The notes: generated by a model not told the origin, from the letters alone. A DNA stretch of 64,000 nt from Luteimonas wenzhouensis (GCF_007859305.1 NZ_VOHE01000008.1:78645-142644); one strand, 5' to 3'; shown: positions 19,638 through 30,067, counted from the stretch's first letter. A program made the numbers and translations.

Positions 19638-19666
19638 ATAAAAGCACGACCGTTCGTACGGGTCAA
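19638..19666 (-). promoter_or_regulatory. tetR promoter, possibly leaderless
   Basis: On the minus strand TTGACC (-35, 19661-19666), a 17-bp spacer and TTTTAT (-10, 19638-19643) form a good sigma70-type promoter. The spacer is filled by the operator. Only 7 nt separate the -10 box from the ATG at 19630, so transcription should start at or next to the start codon. Confidence 0.72.
19643..19659. promoter_or_regulatory. TetR autoregulatory operator
   Basis: AGCACGACCGTTCGTAC, the reverse complement of the site at 18939-18955, fills the spacer between the -35 and -10 boxes of the tetR promoter. Repressor bound here would block RNA polymerase. Confidence 0.78.
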
Positions 19667-19697
19667 GGCGGCCGGCGCGGGCCGCGCCGCCGCAACG

Positions 19698-20582
19698 TCA
19701 GTCCAGGTAGCGCTTGAGCAGGCCGTCGTAGGCGTCGATGCGGCGGTCGCGCAGGAACGGCCAGATCCGCCGGACCTGCTCGCTGCGCTGCATGTCCAGT
19801 TCGGCCAGCAGCAGCGTCGGCTCGCCGCCGGCCTCGGCCAGGAACTCGCCCTGCGGCCCCAGGACGTGGCTGTTGCCCCAGAAGTCGATGCCCGACGCGC
19901 CCAGCGGCGAGGGCTCGTGGCCGACGCGGTTGCAGCTGAGCACCGGCAGGCCGTTGGCCACGGCGTGGCCGCGGTGGCTGAGCACCCAGGCGTCGCGCTG
20001 GCGGTCCTTCTCGGCCTGGTCGTCGTCCGGATCCCAGCCGATCGCGGTCGGGTAGAGCAGCACTTCGGCCCCGGCCAGCGCCATCAGGCGCGCGGCCTCC
20101 GGGTACCACTGGTCCCAGCACACCAGCACCCCCAGGCGGCCGACCGAGGTGTCGATCGGGGCGAAGCCGAGGTCGCCGGGGGTGAAGTAGAACTTCTCGT
20201 AGAAACCCGGATCGTCCGGGATGTGCATCTTGCGGTACGTGCCGGCGATGTTGCCGTCGGCCTCCAGCACCACTGCGGTGTTGTGGTACAGCCCCGCCGC
20301 GCGGCGCTCGAACAGCGACGCCACCAGCACCACCCCGTGCCGCCTGGCGAGCGCGCCCAGGCGCTCGGTGCTGGGACCGGGGATCGGCTCGGCCAGGTCG
20401 AATTCGTCGACCGACTCGTGCTGGCAGAAGTAGCAGCTGTTGTGCAGTTCCTGCAGCAGGACCAGCCGGGCGCCGGCCTTCGCGGCTTCGGCCACGCGCT
20501 GTTCGATGATCGCCAGGTTGGCGTCGGCGTCGCCGTGGTTGCGTTCCTGGACCAGGGCGACGGGAAGGGTGCGGGTTTTCAT
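19698..20582 (-). CDS. aguB: N-carbamoylputrescine amidohydrolase
   Basis: Nitrilase-superfamily enzyme that hydrolyses N-carbamoylputrescine to putrescine, CO2 and ammonia, the second step of the agmatine route to polyamines. The 294-residue protein has the Glu-Lys-Cys triad as E45 (LLQELHNS), K118 (YRKMHIP) and C155 (VCWDQWYPE). The start at 20582 matches the family (MKTRTLPVAL); an ATG three codons upstream is possible. It lies 38 bp downstream of aguA on the same strand, forming the aguAB pair. Confidence 0.95.
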   Translation of the reverse strand: MKTRTLPVALVQERNHGDADANLAIIEQRVAEAAKAGARLVLLQELHNSCYFCQHESVDEFDLAEPIPGPSTERLGALARRHGVVLVASLFERRAAGLYHNTAVVLEADGNIAGTYRKMHIPDDPGFYEKFYFTPGDLGFAPIDTSVGRLGVLVCWDQWYPEAARLMALAGAEVLLYPTAIGWDPDDDQAEKDRQRDAWVLSHRGHAVANGLPVLSCNRVGHEPSPLGASGIDFWGNSHVLGPQGEFLAEAGGEPTLLLAELDMQRSEQVRRIWPFLRDRRIDAYDGLLKRYLD

Positions 20583-20620
20583 GCCTTCCATTGTAGGACG
20601 CGGCGCGCAGGGCGCCGTGT

Positions 20621-21658
20621 TCAGGCCACCAGCCCTTCAGGCAACTGCATGGTGAGGCAATGCAGGCTGCCGTTCTGCCAGATCAGCGGCCGGCAGGGGA
20701 TCGGCACGATCTCGCGTCCCGGGAAGGCCTCGCCCAGCACCGCCGCCGCGGCGGCGTCGGCCGGGTCGCCGTAGGCGGGCATCAGCACCGCGCCGTTGGC
20801 GATGAGGAAGTTGGCATAGCTGGCGGCCAGGCGCCGGCCGCCGTCGATCACCGGCCGCGGCCAGGGCAGGGGGAACAGCCGGTAGGGGCGGTCGTCGGCG
20901 GTGCGCAGCGCGGCCAGTTCGGCCGCCATGGCCTGGAGCGGGGCGTGGTGGCTGTCGGCCGGATCGTCGCAGGCCTGGAACACGATGGCATCGGGTGCGG
21001 CGAAGCGGGCGAGGGTGTCGACGTGCGCATCGGTGTCGTCACCCTCCAGGTAGCCGTGGTCGAGCCACAGCACCCGGTCCTGGTGCAGCCAGTCCGCCAG
21101 TTGCCTGCCCAGCTGTTCGCGTTCCGCGTCCGGGTGGCGCTGGTGCAGGCACTGCCAGGTGGTCAGCAACGTGCCTGCGCCATCGGTCTCGATCGCTCCC
21201 CCTTCCAATGAAAAATCAATATGTTGCCGTGAACTGTTGCAGAAAATTCCCATGCCGTGCAGGCGCTCGACCAGCCGGTCGTCGCGGCTCGCCTCGAACT
21301 TGCCGCCCCAGCCGGTGAACCGGAAGTCCAGCAGGCGGAAGCTGTCGCCCTCGCGCAGGGTGATGGGGCCGGTGTCGCGCAGCCAGGTGTCGTCGTAGGG
21401 CACCTCGACGAAGCGCACCCGCGCCATGTCGACGCGGTTGGACGACAGCCGCGCCTGGGCGTAGCTCTCCACGTCCTCGTCGGCGACGCAGACGATCACG
21501 GGCTGGAAGCGGGTGATCGCGGCGACCAGGGCGATGTAGGTGTCTTCGACCTCGCCCAGGCGCTCGGCCCAGTCGGTGCCGGCGTGGGGCCAGGCGATCA
21601 GGATCGCGGACTGCGGCTCCCACTCGGCGGGGAAGCGCGGGGCGGACGTGTCGGGCAT
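20621..21658 (-). CDS. aguA: Agmatine deiminase
   Basis: Deiminates agmatine to N-carbamoylputrescine and ammonia. The 345-residue protein is a member of the Porphyromonas-type peptidyl-arginine deiminase fold. Conserved features are DDTWLRDTGP, the LEGGAIETDG motif, DDTDAHVD and the catalytic cysteine C334 in NGSLHCLTMQ. The ATG at 21658 gives the usual length. With aguB directly downstream, the pair makes putrescine from agmatine. No arginine decarboxylase gene is present in the window. Confidence 0.95.
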   Translation of the reverse strand: MPDTSAPRFPAEWEPQSAILIAWPHAGTDWAERLGEVEDTYIALVAAITRFQPVIVCVADEDVESYAQARLSSNRVDMARVRFVEVPYDDTWLRDTGPITLREGDSFRLLDFRFTGWGGKFEASRDDRLVERLHGMGIFCNSSRQHIDFSLEGGAIETDGAGTLLTTWQCLHQRHPDAEREQLGRQLADWLHQDRVLWLDHGYLEGDDTDAHVDTLARFAAPDAIVFQACDDPADSHHAPLQAMAAELAALRTADDRPYRLFPLPWPRPVIDGGRRLAASYANFLIANGAVLMPAYGDPADAAAAAVLGEAFPGREIVPIPCRPLIWQNGSLHCLTMQLPEGLVA

Positions 21659-21725
21659 CGGGCGGGCAGGCGGAAACGGGGCCGCGCATTATGCGCGACC
21701 CTGTTGCCCGAAGTGGAATGGCGCG

Positions 21726-22055
21726 TCAGCGGATCGCCGGCTTCGGGCCGATCTCCGAGGGGTCGGCCTGGTTGAGCACGGCGTCGATCACTCGGTCGCG
21801 CTCGAAGTACACGGTGAACTGCGGGTACACCCAACGGTTGATGGTGGGCCACTGGCGCTTCTGGCCACCGCGCGGCTCCAGGCGCTGGGTCGGCGCGCCG
21901 AAGCGGGCCTGGACCTGGGCGGCGGTGAGCCCGCGTTCGGGCAGGGTCACGTGGGCCTTGGCCTGGGCGCGTTCGACCAGCAGGGTATCGGCGGACGCGG
22001 CGCCGGCGGCGCACAGCAGTACGGACAGGGCAAGGCTGGGGAACAACAGGCGCAT
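21726..22055 (-). CDS. Small exported protein of unknown function
   Basis: A 109-residue protein with a clear Sec signal peptide (MRLLFPSLALSVLLCAAGAASA). The mature part of about 85 residues contains LTAAQVQARFGAPTQRLEP, then a WPTINRWVYPQFTVYFE segment. The 'VxxRFGxP ... Y...F.VYFE..RV' pattern resembles BamE/SmpA-like small periplasmic domains, but this is only a fold-level impression. It lies 67 bp downstream of aguA's start side and may have its own promoter. Conserved hypothetical; function not assigned. Confidence 0.7.
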   Translation of the reverse strand: MRLLFPSLALSVLLCAAGAASADTLLVERAQAKAHVTLPERGLTAAQVQARFGAPTQRLEPRGGQKRQWPTINRWVYPQFTVYFERDRVIDAVLNQADPSEIGPKPAIR

Positions 22056-22268
22056 GGTCTGGGCTCCGTCGATGGCCTGGGGCGTGGGCGGCCCCGTGTT
22101 TTAGCAGATTCAGGCGCTGGCCGCTGTGCCGGGGTGCCGGAAGCCGGCGTCGGCATGTCCTCCGGGGGCGGCGGCGCCTGGTCGCACCGGAAGCGGGGCC
22201 TTCGGCGCCGGGCCGATCCGGATGGGCATCCGGGGGACCTGCGGCGCGACGCGGTACGTGTCCGCGGC

Positions 22269-22300
22269 AAAAACAAAAGGGGCCGCATCGCTGCGGCCCC
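22269..22300 (-). terminator. Intrinsic terminator of rpmJ
   Basis: A perfect 9-bp stem (GGGGCCGCA / TGCGGCCCC) with a TCGC loop, followed on the minus strand by TTTTGTTTTT. It lies 50 bp past the rpmJ stop and is the strongest intrinsic terminator in the window. Confidence 0.92.
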
Positions 22301-22349
22301 TCCGGATACTGCCCGATGCCCGTCCGGCGCGGACCGGAGGGCGCTGCGC

Positions 22350-22475
22350 TCAGCGCTGGCGCGCCTTGAAACGCGGGTTGGACTTGCAGATCACGAAGAC
22401 CTTGCCACGGCGACGGACGACCTTGCAGTCGCGGTGGCGGGCCTTCGCCGACTTCAGGGAGGACAGGACCTTCAT
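22350..22475 (-). CDS. rpmJ: 50S ribosomal protein L36, zinc-free type
   Basis: A 41-residue ribosomal protein starting [18 protein letters not shown] and ending [10 protein letters not shown]. Only C17 and C30 are present. The full Cys-Cys-Cys-His zinc knuckle of classical L36 is missing, so this is the YkgO/'C-minus' form. It stands alone, with its own promoter (TATAAT at 22529-22534) and terminator (22269-22300), rather than in the spc ribosomal operon. Confidence 0.95.
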   Translation of the reverse strand: MKVLSSLKSAKARHRDCKVVRRRGKVFVICKSNPRFKARQR

Positions 22476-22528
22476 GACGGAAACCTCTGGGAAACCGGTT
22501 GGATGCGGCGGGAAAAATGAAGCCGCGC

Positions 22529-22558
22529 ATTATACCGGGCGCAGGGCGTCGCCTTCAA
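22529..22558 (-). promoter_or_regulatory. rpmJ promoter
   Basis: On the minus strand TTGAAG (22553-22558), an 18-bp spacer and a perfect TATAAT (22529-22534) stand 53 bp upstream of the rpmJ start codon. Confidence 0.75.
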
Positions 22559-22643
22559 GCGGACCTTCGGCCCCGCCCGCCGCCTCGCCCGGGATGGGGT
22601 GTTGAAGGATAATCGCGGCCCCCCGGCGCCGGCAGAGATCCCC

Positions 22644-23315
22644 ATGGCAGACCCCGTTCCCGTGCTGACCATCGACGGCCCGTCGGGCTCGGGCAAGGGG
22701 ACGGTGAGCCGCCTGGCGGCCGCACGGCTGGGCTGGCACTACCTCGATTCGGGCGCGCTGTACCGCGCGGTCGGCGCGGCGGCGGCCAGGGCCGGCCTCG
22801 ATCTGGCCGATGTCGAAGCCCTGGCCCGGCTCACCCGGGACACCCGGATCGAGTTCCGCGAGGATCCCGACGGCGAGTTGCGGGTGCTGGTGGACGGCGA
22901 GGACGCCACCGACGCACTGCGCACCGAGGAGGCCGGGGCGGCGGCCTCGACGATCGCCGCGATCCCGGAAGTCCGGGAAGCCCTGAAGGACCGCCAGCGC
23001 GGTTTCCGGCGCCCGCCGGGGCTGGTGGCCGACGGGCGCGACATGGGCACGGTGATCTTCCCGGACGCCCCGTTCAAGGTCTTCCTGACCGCCAGCGCCG
23101 GCGAGCGCGCCGAAAGGCGCTATAAACAGTTGAAGGGCAAGGGGGTTTCGGTCACAATGGACGGTCTGCTGCGCGAGATCCTCGCGCGCGACGCCCGCGA
23201 CGCCGATCGCGCGGTGGCGCCGTTGCGGCCGGCCCCGGGGGCCGTCCACATCGATACCACCGGCCTCGGCATCGACGAGGTGGTCGAGCGCGTCCTGGCC
23301 GTCGTGGCGTCCTGA
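22644..23315 (+). CDS. cmk: Cytidylate kinase
   Basis: Phosphorylates CMP and dCMP with ATP. The 223-residue protein has the P-loop GPSGSGKGT (about residues 10-18), the NMP-binding segment [11 protein letters not shown], and [13 protein letters not shown]. The ATG at 22644 gives the family N-terminus; the frame extends upstream to 22599 but that part overlaps a GATAAT -10-like box at 22608-22613. It is followed by rpsA 236 bp downstream, the conserved cmk-rpsA-ihfB order. Confidence 0.97.
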   Translation: MADPVPVLTIDGPSGSGKGTVSRLAAARLGWHYLDSGALYRAVGAAAARAGLDLADVEALARLTRDTRIEFREDPDGELRVLVDGEDATDALRTEEAGAAASTIAAIPEVREALKDRQRGFRRPPGLVADGRDMGTVIFPDAPFKVFLTASAGERAERRYKQLKGKGVSVTMDGLLREILARDARDADRAVAPLRPAPGAVHIDTTGLGIDEVVERVLAVVAS

Positions 23316-23412
23316 CCGCAGGCGCGAGCGCCCGCGGCCGCACCGGCCCGCCGCCCTGGCGCGCCGGCGGGCGCCGGCCGGGATCCGGGGTCGGACAAGG
23401 CAGACAACGGCC

Positions 23413-23438
23413 CCGCGCGGGAGTTCCCGCGCGGATTT
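23413..23438 (+). terminator. Hairpin between cmk and rpsA
   Basis: A 10-bp perfect inverted repeat (CCGCGCGGGA at 23413-23422, complement at 23425-23434) with a short loop, followed by ATTTC. It could weakly terminate cmk transcripts or sit in the rpsA leader. Confidence 0.4.
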
Positions 23439-23551
23439 CAATCCACCACAACACTCACGGCCATACGCAATCCCGCGCAGGTCGACAAACGGGTGGACCG
23501 CGGCGCCCGCGCCATGGACACGCGGTCTGTGTCATCAACCGAGTAAACCAA

Positions 23552-25240
<1,689 letters not shown>

Positions 25241-25247
25241 GTGCGAC

Positions 25248-25263
25248 GGCGGCTTCGGCCGCC
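25248..25263 (+). terminator. UUCG-loop hairpin after rpsA
   Basis: GGCGGC-TTCG-GCCGCC, 7 bp after the rpsA stop, is a very stable tetraloop hairpin. No T-run follows, so it may stabilise the rpsA 3' end rather than terminate. Confidence 0.45.
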
Positions 25264-25298
25264 TGCGTCCGGCCCCGCGCGGCCGGGCGCCTTGACCG

Positions 25299-25327
25299 GG
25301 GGGCGGCCCGCGTGGCGGGCCGCCCCC
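25299..25327 (+). terminator. 13-bp GC hairpin between rpsA and ihfB
   Basis: A perfect 13-bp stem (GGGGGCGGCCCGC, complement at 25315-25327) with a 3-nt loop, ending 22 bp before the ihfB start. It has no T-run. It could attenuate read-through into ihfB. Confidence 0.5.
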
Positions 25328-25349
25328 AGCTTCCACGGGCGTGTCGAAG

Positions 25350-25652
25350 ATGACCAAATCGGAACTGATCGAGATCCTCACCCAGCGCCAGGCGCACCTG
25401 AAGGCCGACGACGTCGACCTTGCGGTCAAATCGCTGCTGGAGATGATGGCGGCCTCGCTCGCCCGCGGCGACCGCATCGAGATCCGCGGTTTCGGCAGTT
25501 TTTCGCTGCACTTCCGGCCCCCGCGCACGGGCCGCAACCCCAAGACCGGCGAAGCGGTGGCGCTGCCGGGCAAGTACGTCCCCCATTTCAAGCCGGGCAA
25601 GGACCTGCGCGAGCGGGTCACCGACGTGATCCCGCTGCCCGCGGAGGACTAG
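25350..25652 (+). CDS. ihfB: Integration host factor subunit beta
   Basis: DNA-bending nucleoid protein that pairs with IhfA. The 100-residue product begins [10 protein letters not shown] and carries the HU/IHF signature [21 protein letters not shown] with KTGEAV following. The ATG at 25350 is preferred over the GTG at 25341 because it gives the canonical N-terminus. It is followed 17 bp later by lapA. Confidence 0.97.
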   Translation: MTKSELIEILTQRQAHLKADDVDLAVKSLLEMMAASLARGDRIEIRGFGSFSLHFRPPRTGRNPKTGEAVALPGKYVPHFKPGKDLRERVTDVIPLPAED

Positions 25653-25668
25653 GCCGCAGGCCCCGCGC

Positions 25669-25941
25669 ATGCGGCTGCTCCGGATCCTCGTCGCCGTGCT
25701 GTCCGTGGCGCTCGGCGCCGCAGTGGGCGCGCTCAACCGGCAGCCGGTGGTCCTGGACCTGGGGTTCACCGCGATCCACGGCGGCCTTGGCGTGCTGCTG
25801 CTGGCGGCGTTGCTGCTGGGCGCGCTATGGGGCGGGCTGGTGCTGGCGATCGGCGTGGTGCTGCCGTTGCGGCGCAGGCTCGGGAATGGACAATCCGCGG
25901 ACCGGCACGCGCCACGTGCCGCCCAAGACACGGGAGTCTGA
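25669..25941 (+). CDS. lapA: LapA-family lipopolysaccharide assembly protein
   Basis: Small inner-membrane protein of 90 residues with two hydrophobic segments (about residues 3-20 and 38-65) and a short hydrophilic tail. This is the LapA (DUF1049) layout. In E. coli LapA works with LapB in controlling LpxC turnover and LPS assembly. Position between ihfB and lapB, 3 bp before lapB, supports the call. The overall sequence is divergent, so the assignment leans on size, topology and synteny. Confidence 0.85.
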   Translation: MRLLRILVAVLSVALGAAVGALNRQPVVLDLGFTAIHGGLGVLLLAALLLGALWGGLVLAIGVVLPLRRRLGNGQSADRHAPRAAQDTGV

Positions 25942-25944
25942 GCC

Positions 25945-27123
25945 ATGGCATTCGTCAGCGAGTGGTTCTGGTTCTTCCTGCTGCTGCCCCTGGCCGCGCT
26001 GAGCGGCTGGGTGGTGGGCCGGCGGGGAGGCGAGCGCCACAGCGATACCCAGGTCAGCCGGTTGTCCACCACCTACTTCCGGGGCCTGAACTACCTGCTC
26101 GACGAACAGCCGGACAAGGCGATCGAGCTGTTCCTGCACATCGCCGAGCTGGACAAGGAAACCTTCGAGACCCAGCTGGCCTTGGGCCACCTGTTCCGCC
26201 GTCGCGGCGAGGTCGACCGCGCCATCCGTCTGCACCAGGGTCTGGCCCAGCGCCCGGACCTGAGCGACCCGCAGAAGGTCCAGGCGCTGCTGGCGCTGGG
26301 CGAGGACTACATGAAGGCCGGCCTGCTCGACCGTGCGGAGGTCGTGTTCACCGACCTGGCGCGGATCGACCAGCGCGCCCCGCAGGCGCTCAAGCACCTG
26401 ATCGGCATCTACCAGGCCGAGCGCGACTGGGCCAAGGCGATCGAGAACGCGACCCGCTACGAGGCCGCCACCGGCGAGCCGATGGGCAAGCTCATCGCCC
26501 ACTTCGAATGCGAGCTGGCCGAACGCGAGCGCCTGGCCGGGAATGCGGAGGCGGCGCGGGCCGCGGTGGCGCGCGCCTACGCGGCCGATGCGACGTCGGT
26601 GCGCGCCGGCATCCTCGAGGGGCGGCTGGAAACCGACGCCGGCAACGACGCCGGCGCGATCCGCGCCTATGAACGCGCCGCGCGCCACGACACCGACTTC
26701 CTGCCCGAGGTGCTTCCGGCCCTGCTGGCCGCCTACGACCGGGTTGGCGACGCGGCCGGCGCGCGCAAGTTCCTGGCCGAGATGAGCGAACACTACCGCG
26801 GCATCGCGCCGGTGCTGGCGCTGACCCGGCTGGTCGAGGCGCAGGACGGCGTGCATGCCGCGCGCGCCTACCTGGCACAGCAGCTCAAGGACCGGCCCTC
26901 GGTCCGCGGCGAAGCGGCCCTGATCGATCTCACCCTGGCCGAGAACACCGACCTGTCGGCGACGCTGCAGGACTTGCGCCTGATCACCGAGCAACTGCTG
27001 GTGCGCAATCCCAGCTACCGCTGCAATCGCTGCGGTTTCGGCGCCCGCAGCCACCACTGGCAGTGCCCGAGCTGCAAGGAGTGGGGCACGATCAAGCCCC
27101 TGCTCAACTACGCCGTCGTCTGA
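25945..27123 (+). CDS. lapB: Lipopolysaccharide assembly protein LapB
   Basis: Inner-membrane-anchored TPR protein (YciM) that coordinates LPS synthesis with FtsH-dependent LpxC degradation. The 392-residue protein has one N-terminal membrane segment (FWFFLLLPLAALSGWVVG) and TPR repeats from about residue 45 to 350. The C-terminal rubredoxin-like knuckle is CNRCGF...CPSCKEW, whose four cysteines bind iron in E. coli LapB. The stop overlaps the next gene's start (TGATG), so it is coupled to the polysaccharide genes. Confidence 0.95.
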   Translation: MAFVSEWFWFFLLLPLAALSGWVVGRRGGERHSDTQVSRLSTTYFRGLNYLLDEQPDKAIELFLHIAELDKETFETQLALGHLFRRRGEVDRAIRLHQGLAQRPDLSDPQKVQALLALGEDYMKAGLLDRAEVVFTDLARIDQRAPQALKHLIGIYQAERDWAKAIENATRYEAATGEPMGKLIAHFECELAERERLAGNAEAARAAVARAYAADATSVRAGILEGRLETDAGNDAGAIRAYERAARHDTDFLPEVLPALLAAYDRVGDAAGARKFLAEMSEHYRGIAPVLALTRLVEAQDGVHAARAYLAQQLKDRPSVRGEAALIDLTLAENTDLSATLQDLRLITEQLLVRNPSYRCNRCGFGARSHHWQCPSCKEWGTIKPLLNYAVV

Positions 27124-28145
27124 TGGCGCCTGCCGCACAGGCCCTGGCATGGATGCTGGCGGGGACCGTGCTCGGTGCGGTCGTCACGGCGCTTGCCCGT
27201 GCCTATGCGTTGCGGCGCCGGCTGGTCGACCTTCCTGGCGAGCGTCGCAGCCACCAGGCGGCGACGCCGCGTGGTGGTGGGGTGTCGATCGTGCTGGTGC
27301 TGCTGGCCGCCGGCGGGATCCTGGCCGTGGTCGCGCCCGGGGAACGGCCCGCATGCCTGCTGGCCGGCGCCGGCCTGCTGCTGGTCGCCGGCATCGGCTG
27401 GCTCGACGACCACCGGCCGCTGCCGGCGTGGCCGCGCCTGTGCGTGCACGCGCTCTCGGCCGCCCTGCTCGCTGCGGCGGCGTGGTCGCGGGGCGGGGAC
27501 GCGCTTGACGTGTCGGTGGCCTTCGCCTCGGCCCTGGTGCTGGTCAACGTCTGGAACTTCATGGACGGCATCGACGGCATCGCTGCGATGCAGGCCCTGG
27601 TGGTGGCGGTGGCATGGGCGATGCTCGCGGGGGCGGGGCCGGTGTGGTGGCTGGGCCTGGCGCTGGCCGCAGGGGCGCTCGGTTTCCTGCCGTTCAACTT
27701 CCCGCGGGCCCGGATCTTCCTCGGGGACGTGGGCAGCGGTGCGCTGGGATACGGCCTGGCGATGCTGTTCACCGTCGGTTCGCAAGGAGGGGGACCGGTC
27801 GCACGGGTGCTGTGGGTTCTGCCACTCCTGCCGTTCCTCGTTGACGCGTCTTTGACGCTTGCTTTGCGCATCTTGGCGGGTGAGGCGTGGTGGCGTCCGC
27901 ACGTCCGGCATGCCTACCAGGTCTGGGCCCGTACATTGGGCTCCCACGTCCCGGTCACGCTCGCGTATGCCGCCGCCGCGGTGCTTGCTTCGATGCTCAT
28001 GTTTCTTGTGCGTTCAGGCACTTCGGTCATTATCATCGCGGCCTGCTCGACGTTCCTAGCGGTGGGTGCGCTGGCGTGGAACAGGCTCCGCGGCGCGTCG
28101 CCCGTGGATGGTTCGACGGACGAGCTCGGTAGAAGGAACCGCTGA
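27123..28145 (+). CDS. Polyprenyl-phosphate GlcNAc/sugar-1-phosphate transferase (WecA-like, GT4)
   Basis: Integral membrane transferase that loads a sugar-1-phosphate onto undecaprenyl phosphate to begin O-antigen or exopolysaccharide synthesis. The 340-residue product has about 10 hydrophobic segments. It carries the family motifs WLDDHRPLP (Asp-Asp Mg site), NFMDGIDG, FLGDVGS and the His-containing loop HVRHAYQVWAR. These match the MraY/WecA/WbpL superfamily; MraY itself is unlikely in this context. The start at 27123 overlaps the lapB stop. The CapD-like dehydratase follows 2 bp downstream. Sugar specificity cannot be read from sequence. Confidence 0.88.
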   Translation: MAPAAQALAWMLAGTVLGAVVTALARAYALRRRLVDLPGERRSHQAATPRGGGVSIVLVLLAAGGILAVVAPGERPACLLAGAGLLLVAGIGWLDDHRPLPAWPRLCVHALSAALLAAAAWSRGGDALDVSVAFASALVLVNVWNFMDGIDGIAAMQALVVAVAWAMLAGAGPVWWLGLALAAGALGFLPFNFPRARIFLGDVGSGALGYGLAMLFTVGSQGGGPVARVLWVLPLLPFLVDASLTLALRILAGEAWWRPHVRHAYQVWARTLGSHVPVTLAYAAAAVLASMLMFLVRSGTSVIIIAACSTFLAVGALAWNRLRGASPVDGSTDELGRRNR

Positions 28146-28147
28146 AC

Positions 28148-30067
28148 ATGCTCAACTGGAAGGATCGGGTCAGCATGGCGACGCCGCGAATGGCAATCGT
28201 CGCGCACGACCTGTTCATGGTCTGGCTGAGCTGGACTGCGCTTCATCATTTCCGCCACGCGATGCAGCCGGGCGTGCCGTTCCCGTCGCTGGCCACCGCC
28301 GAGATCCTGCTGGTGCTGGCCGCGCAGGGCGCGGTGTTCTGGCAGGTGGGCCTGTACCGCGGCGTCTGGCGGTTCGCGAGCCTGCCCGACCTGGTCAACA
28401 TCCTGAAGGCGGCGATGGTCGGCCTGCTGGCGATCATGCTGGTGCTGTTCGTCTTCAACCGCCGGCTCGACCAGGTGCCGCGCTCGGTGCTGCTGCTGTA
28501 CCCGTTGCTGCTCACCGCGCTGCTGGGCATGCCCCGGCTGGTCTACAGGGCGTGGAAGGACCACCAGATCGCGCGCACCGACAAGGCCGCGCTGCGGGTG
28601 CTGATCCTGGGCGCGGGGCGGGCCGGCGAAACCCTGGTGCGCGACCTGCGCAGGACCGGGGCGTATGTCCCGGTCGGCTTCCTGGACGATGCGGCCAAGC
28701 TGCGCGGCAGCCGGCTGCAGGGCGTACCGGTGCTGGGGCGGGTCGAGGACGTGGCCCGGATCGCGCCGGAGACGGCGGCCCAACTGCTGGTGATCGCAAT
28801 GCCCTCGGTGGACGCGGCCACGATGCGCCGCGTGGTGGCCGCCTGCGAACGCACCGGGCTTCCGTTCCGCATGGTGCCGCGGCTCGACGACATGCTCGAA
28901 GGGCGTTCGCTGCCGGGCGAACTCAAGGAGGTGGCGATCGAGGACCTGCTCGGCCGCAAGCCGGTCACGCCGGACTGGAAGGCGATCCGCGCATGGCTCG
29001 GCGGCCGCAGCGTGCTGGTGACCGGCGCCGGCGGTTCCATCGGCGCCGAGCTGTGCCGGCAGTGCGCCCGGCACGGGGCGTCGACGATCGCGCTGGTCGA
29101 GATCGACGAACTGGCGCTGATCAAGACCGAGTCGGAACTGCGGCGCGACTTCCCGCAGATCCGCTGCGTGCCGGTGCTCGGCGACTGCGGCGATCCGGCG
29201 GTGATCCGCCATGCGCTGCGCCTGTCCAGCCCCGACGCGGTGTTCCATGCCGCGGCCTACAAGCAGGTCCCGGTGCTGGAAGGGCAGCTGCGCGAAGCGG
29301 TGCGCAACAACGTGCTGGCCACCGAGGTGGTGGCGCGCGAGGCGCGCGCGGCCCGGGTCGGCACCTTCGTGCTGATCTCCACCGACAAGGCGGTCGATCC
29401 GGTCAACGTGCTCGGCGCGTCCAAGCGCCTGGCCGAGATGGTGTGCCAGTCGATGGCCCAGACCGACGGCACCCATTTCGTAACCGTGCGCTTCGGCAAC
29501 GTGCTCGATTCGGCCGGCAGCGTCGTGCCGCTGTTCCGCGAACAGATCCGCAGCGGCGGGCCGGTGACCGTGACCCATCCGGAGGTCACGCGCTACTTCA
29601 TGACCATCCCCGAGGCCTGCCAGCTGATCATGCAGTCGGTGGCGATCGGCGCGCGCGAGGCGGTGTACACGCTGGACATGGGCGAGCCGGTACCGATCCG
29701 GCTGCTGGCCGAGCAGATGATCCGGCTGGCGGGCAAGCAGCCCGAGCGCGACATCGCGATCGTCTACACCGGGCTGCGGCCCGGGGAGAAACTCCACGAA
29801 ACCTTGTTCCACGCCGACGAACGGTACCGTCCGACGGTGCACCCGAAGATCCTCCAGGCCGAGGCCCGTTCGGTGTCCGCGGAGAAGCTCCAGCCGGCGC
29901 TCGCGCGCATGCGCGAGGCGGTGGCCGCATTCGATACCGAGGAGCTTGCGCGCCTGCTGCGCGAGACGCTCCCCGAATTCCGTCCCGGCAACGCGGATGC
30001 GGAGGCCGAGCGCGAGGACACGGGCACCGTCGTCGCATTCCCCGCACGACAGGCTAGAAAGACATGA
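28148..30067 (+). CDS. CapD/WbpM-like nucleotide-sugar 4,6-dehydratase
   Basis: Membrane-bound dehydratase for surface polysaccharide synthesis, probably acting on UDP-GlcNAc. The 639-residue protein has four hydrophobic N-terminal helices (about residues 15-125), a first Rossmann-type domain (VLILGAGRAGETLV, CoA-binding-like) and a catalytic SDR domain (VLVTGAGGSIGAEL at about residue 290). In the SDR domain, VFHAAAYKQVPVLE and STDKAVDPVNVLGASKRLAE are typical of CapD/WbpM/PglF. Length matches WbpM. It overlaps galU by 4 bp, so GT4 transferase, dehydratase and galU form one translationally coupled unit. Confidence 0.9.
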   Translation: MLNWKDRVSMATPRMAIVAHDLFMVWLSWTALHHFRHAMQPGVPFPSLATAEILLVLAAQGAVFWQVGLYRGVWRFASLPDLVNILKAAMVGLLAIMLVLFVFNRRLDQVPRSVLLLYPLLLTALLGMPRLVYRAWKDHQIARTDKAALRVLILGAGRAGETLVRDLRRTGAYVPVGFLDDAAKLRGSRLQGVPVLGRVEDVARIAPETAAQLLVIAMPSVDAATMRRVVAACERTGLPFRMVPRLDDMLEGRSLPGELKEVAIEDLLGRKPVTPDWKAIRAWLGGRSVLVTGAGGSIGAELCRQCARHGASTIALVEIDELALIKTESELRRDFPQIRCVPVLGDCGDPAVIRHALRLSSPDAVFHAAAYKQVPVLEGQLREAVRNNVLATEVVAREARAARVGTFVLISTDKAVDPVNVLGASKRLAEMVCQSMAQTDGTHFVTVRFGNVLDSAGSVVPLFREQIRSGGPVTVTHPEVTRYFMTIPEACQLIMQSVAIGAREAVYTLDMGEPVPIRLLAEQMIRLAGKQPERDIAIVYTGLRPGEKLHETLFHADERYRPTVHPKILQAEARSVSAEKLQPALARMREAVAAFDTEELARLLRETLPEFRPGNADAEAEREDTGTVVAFPARQARKT

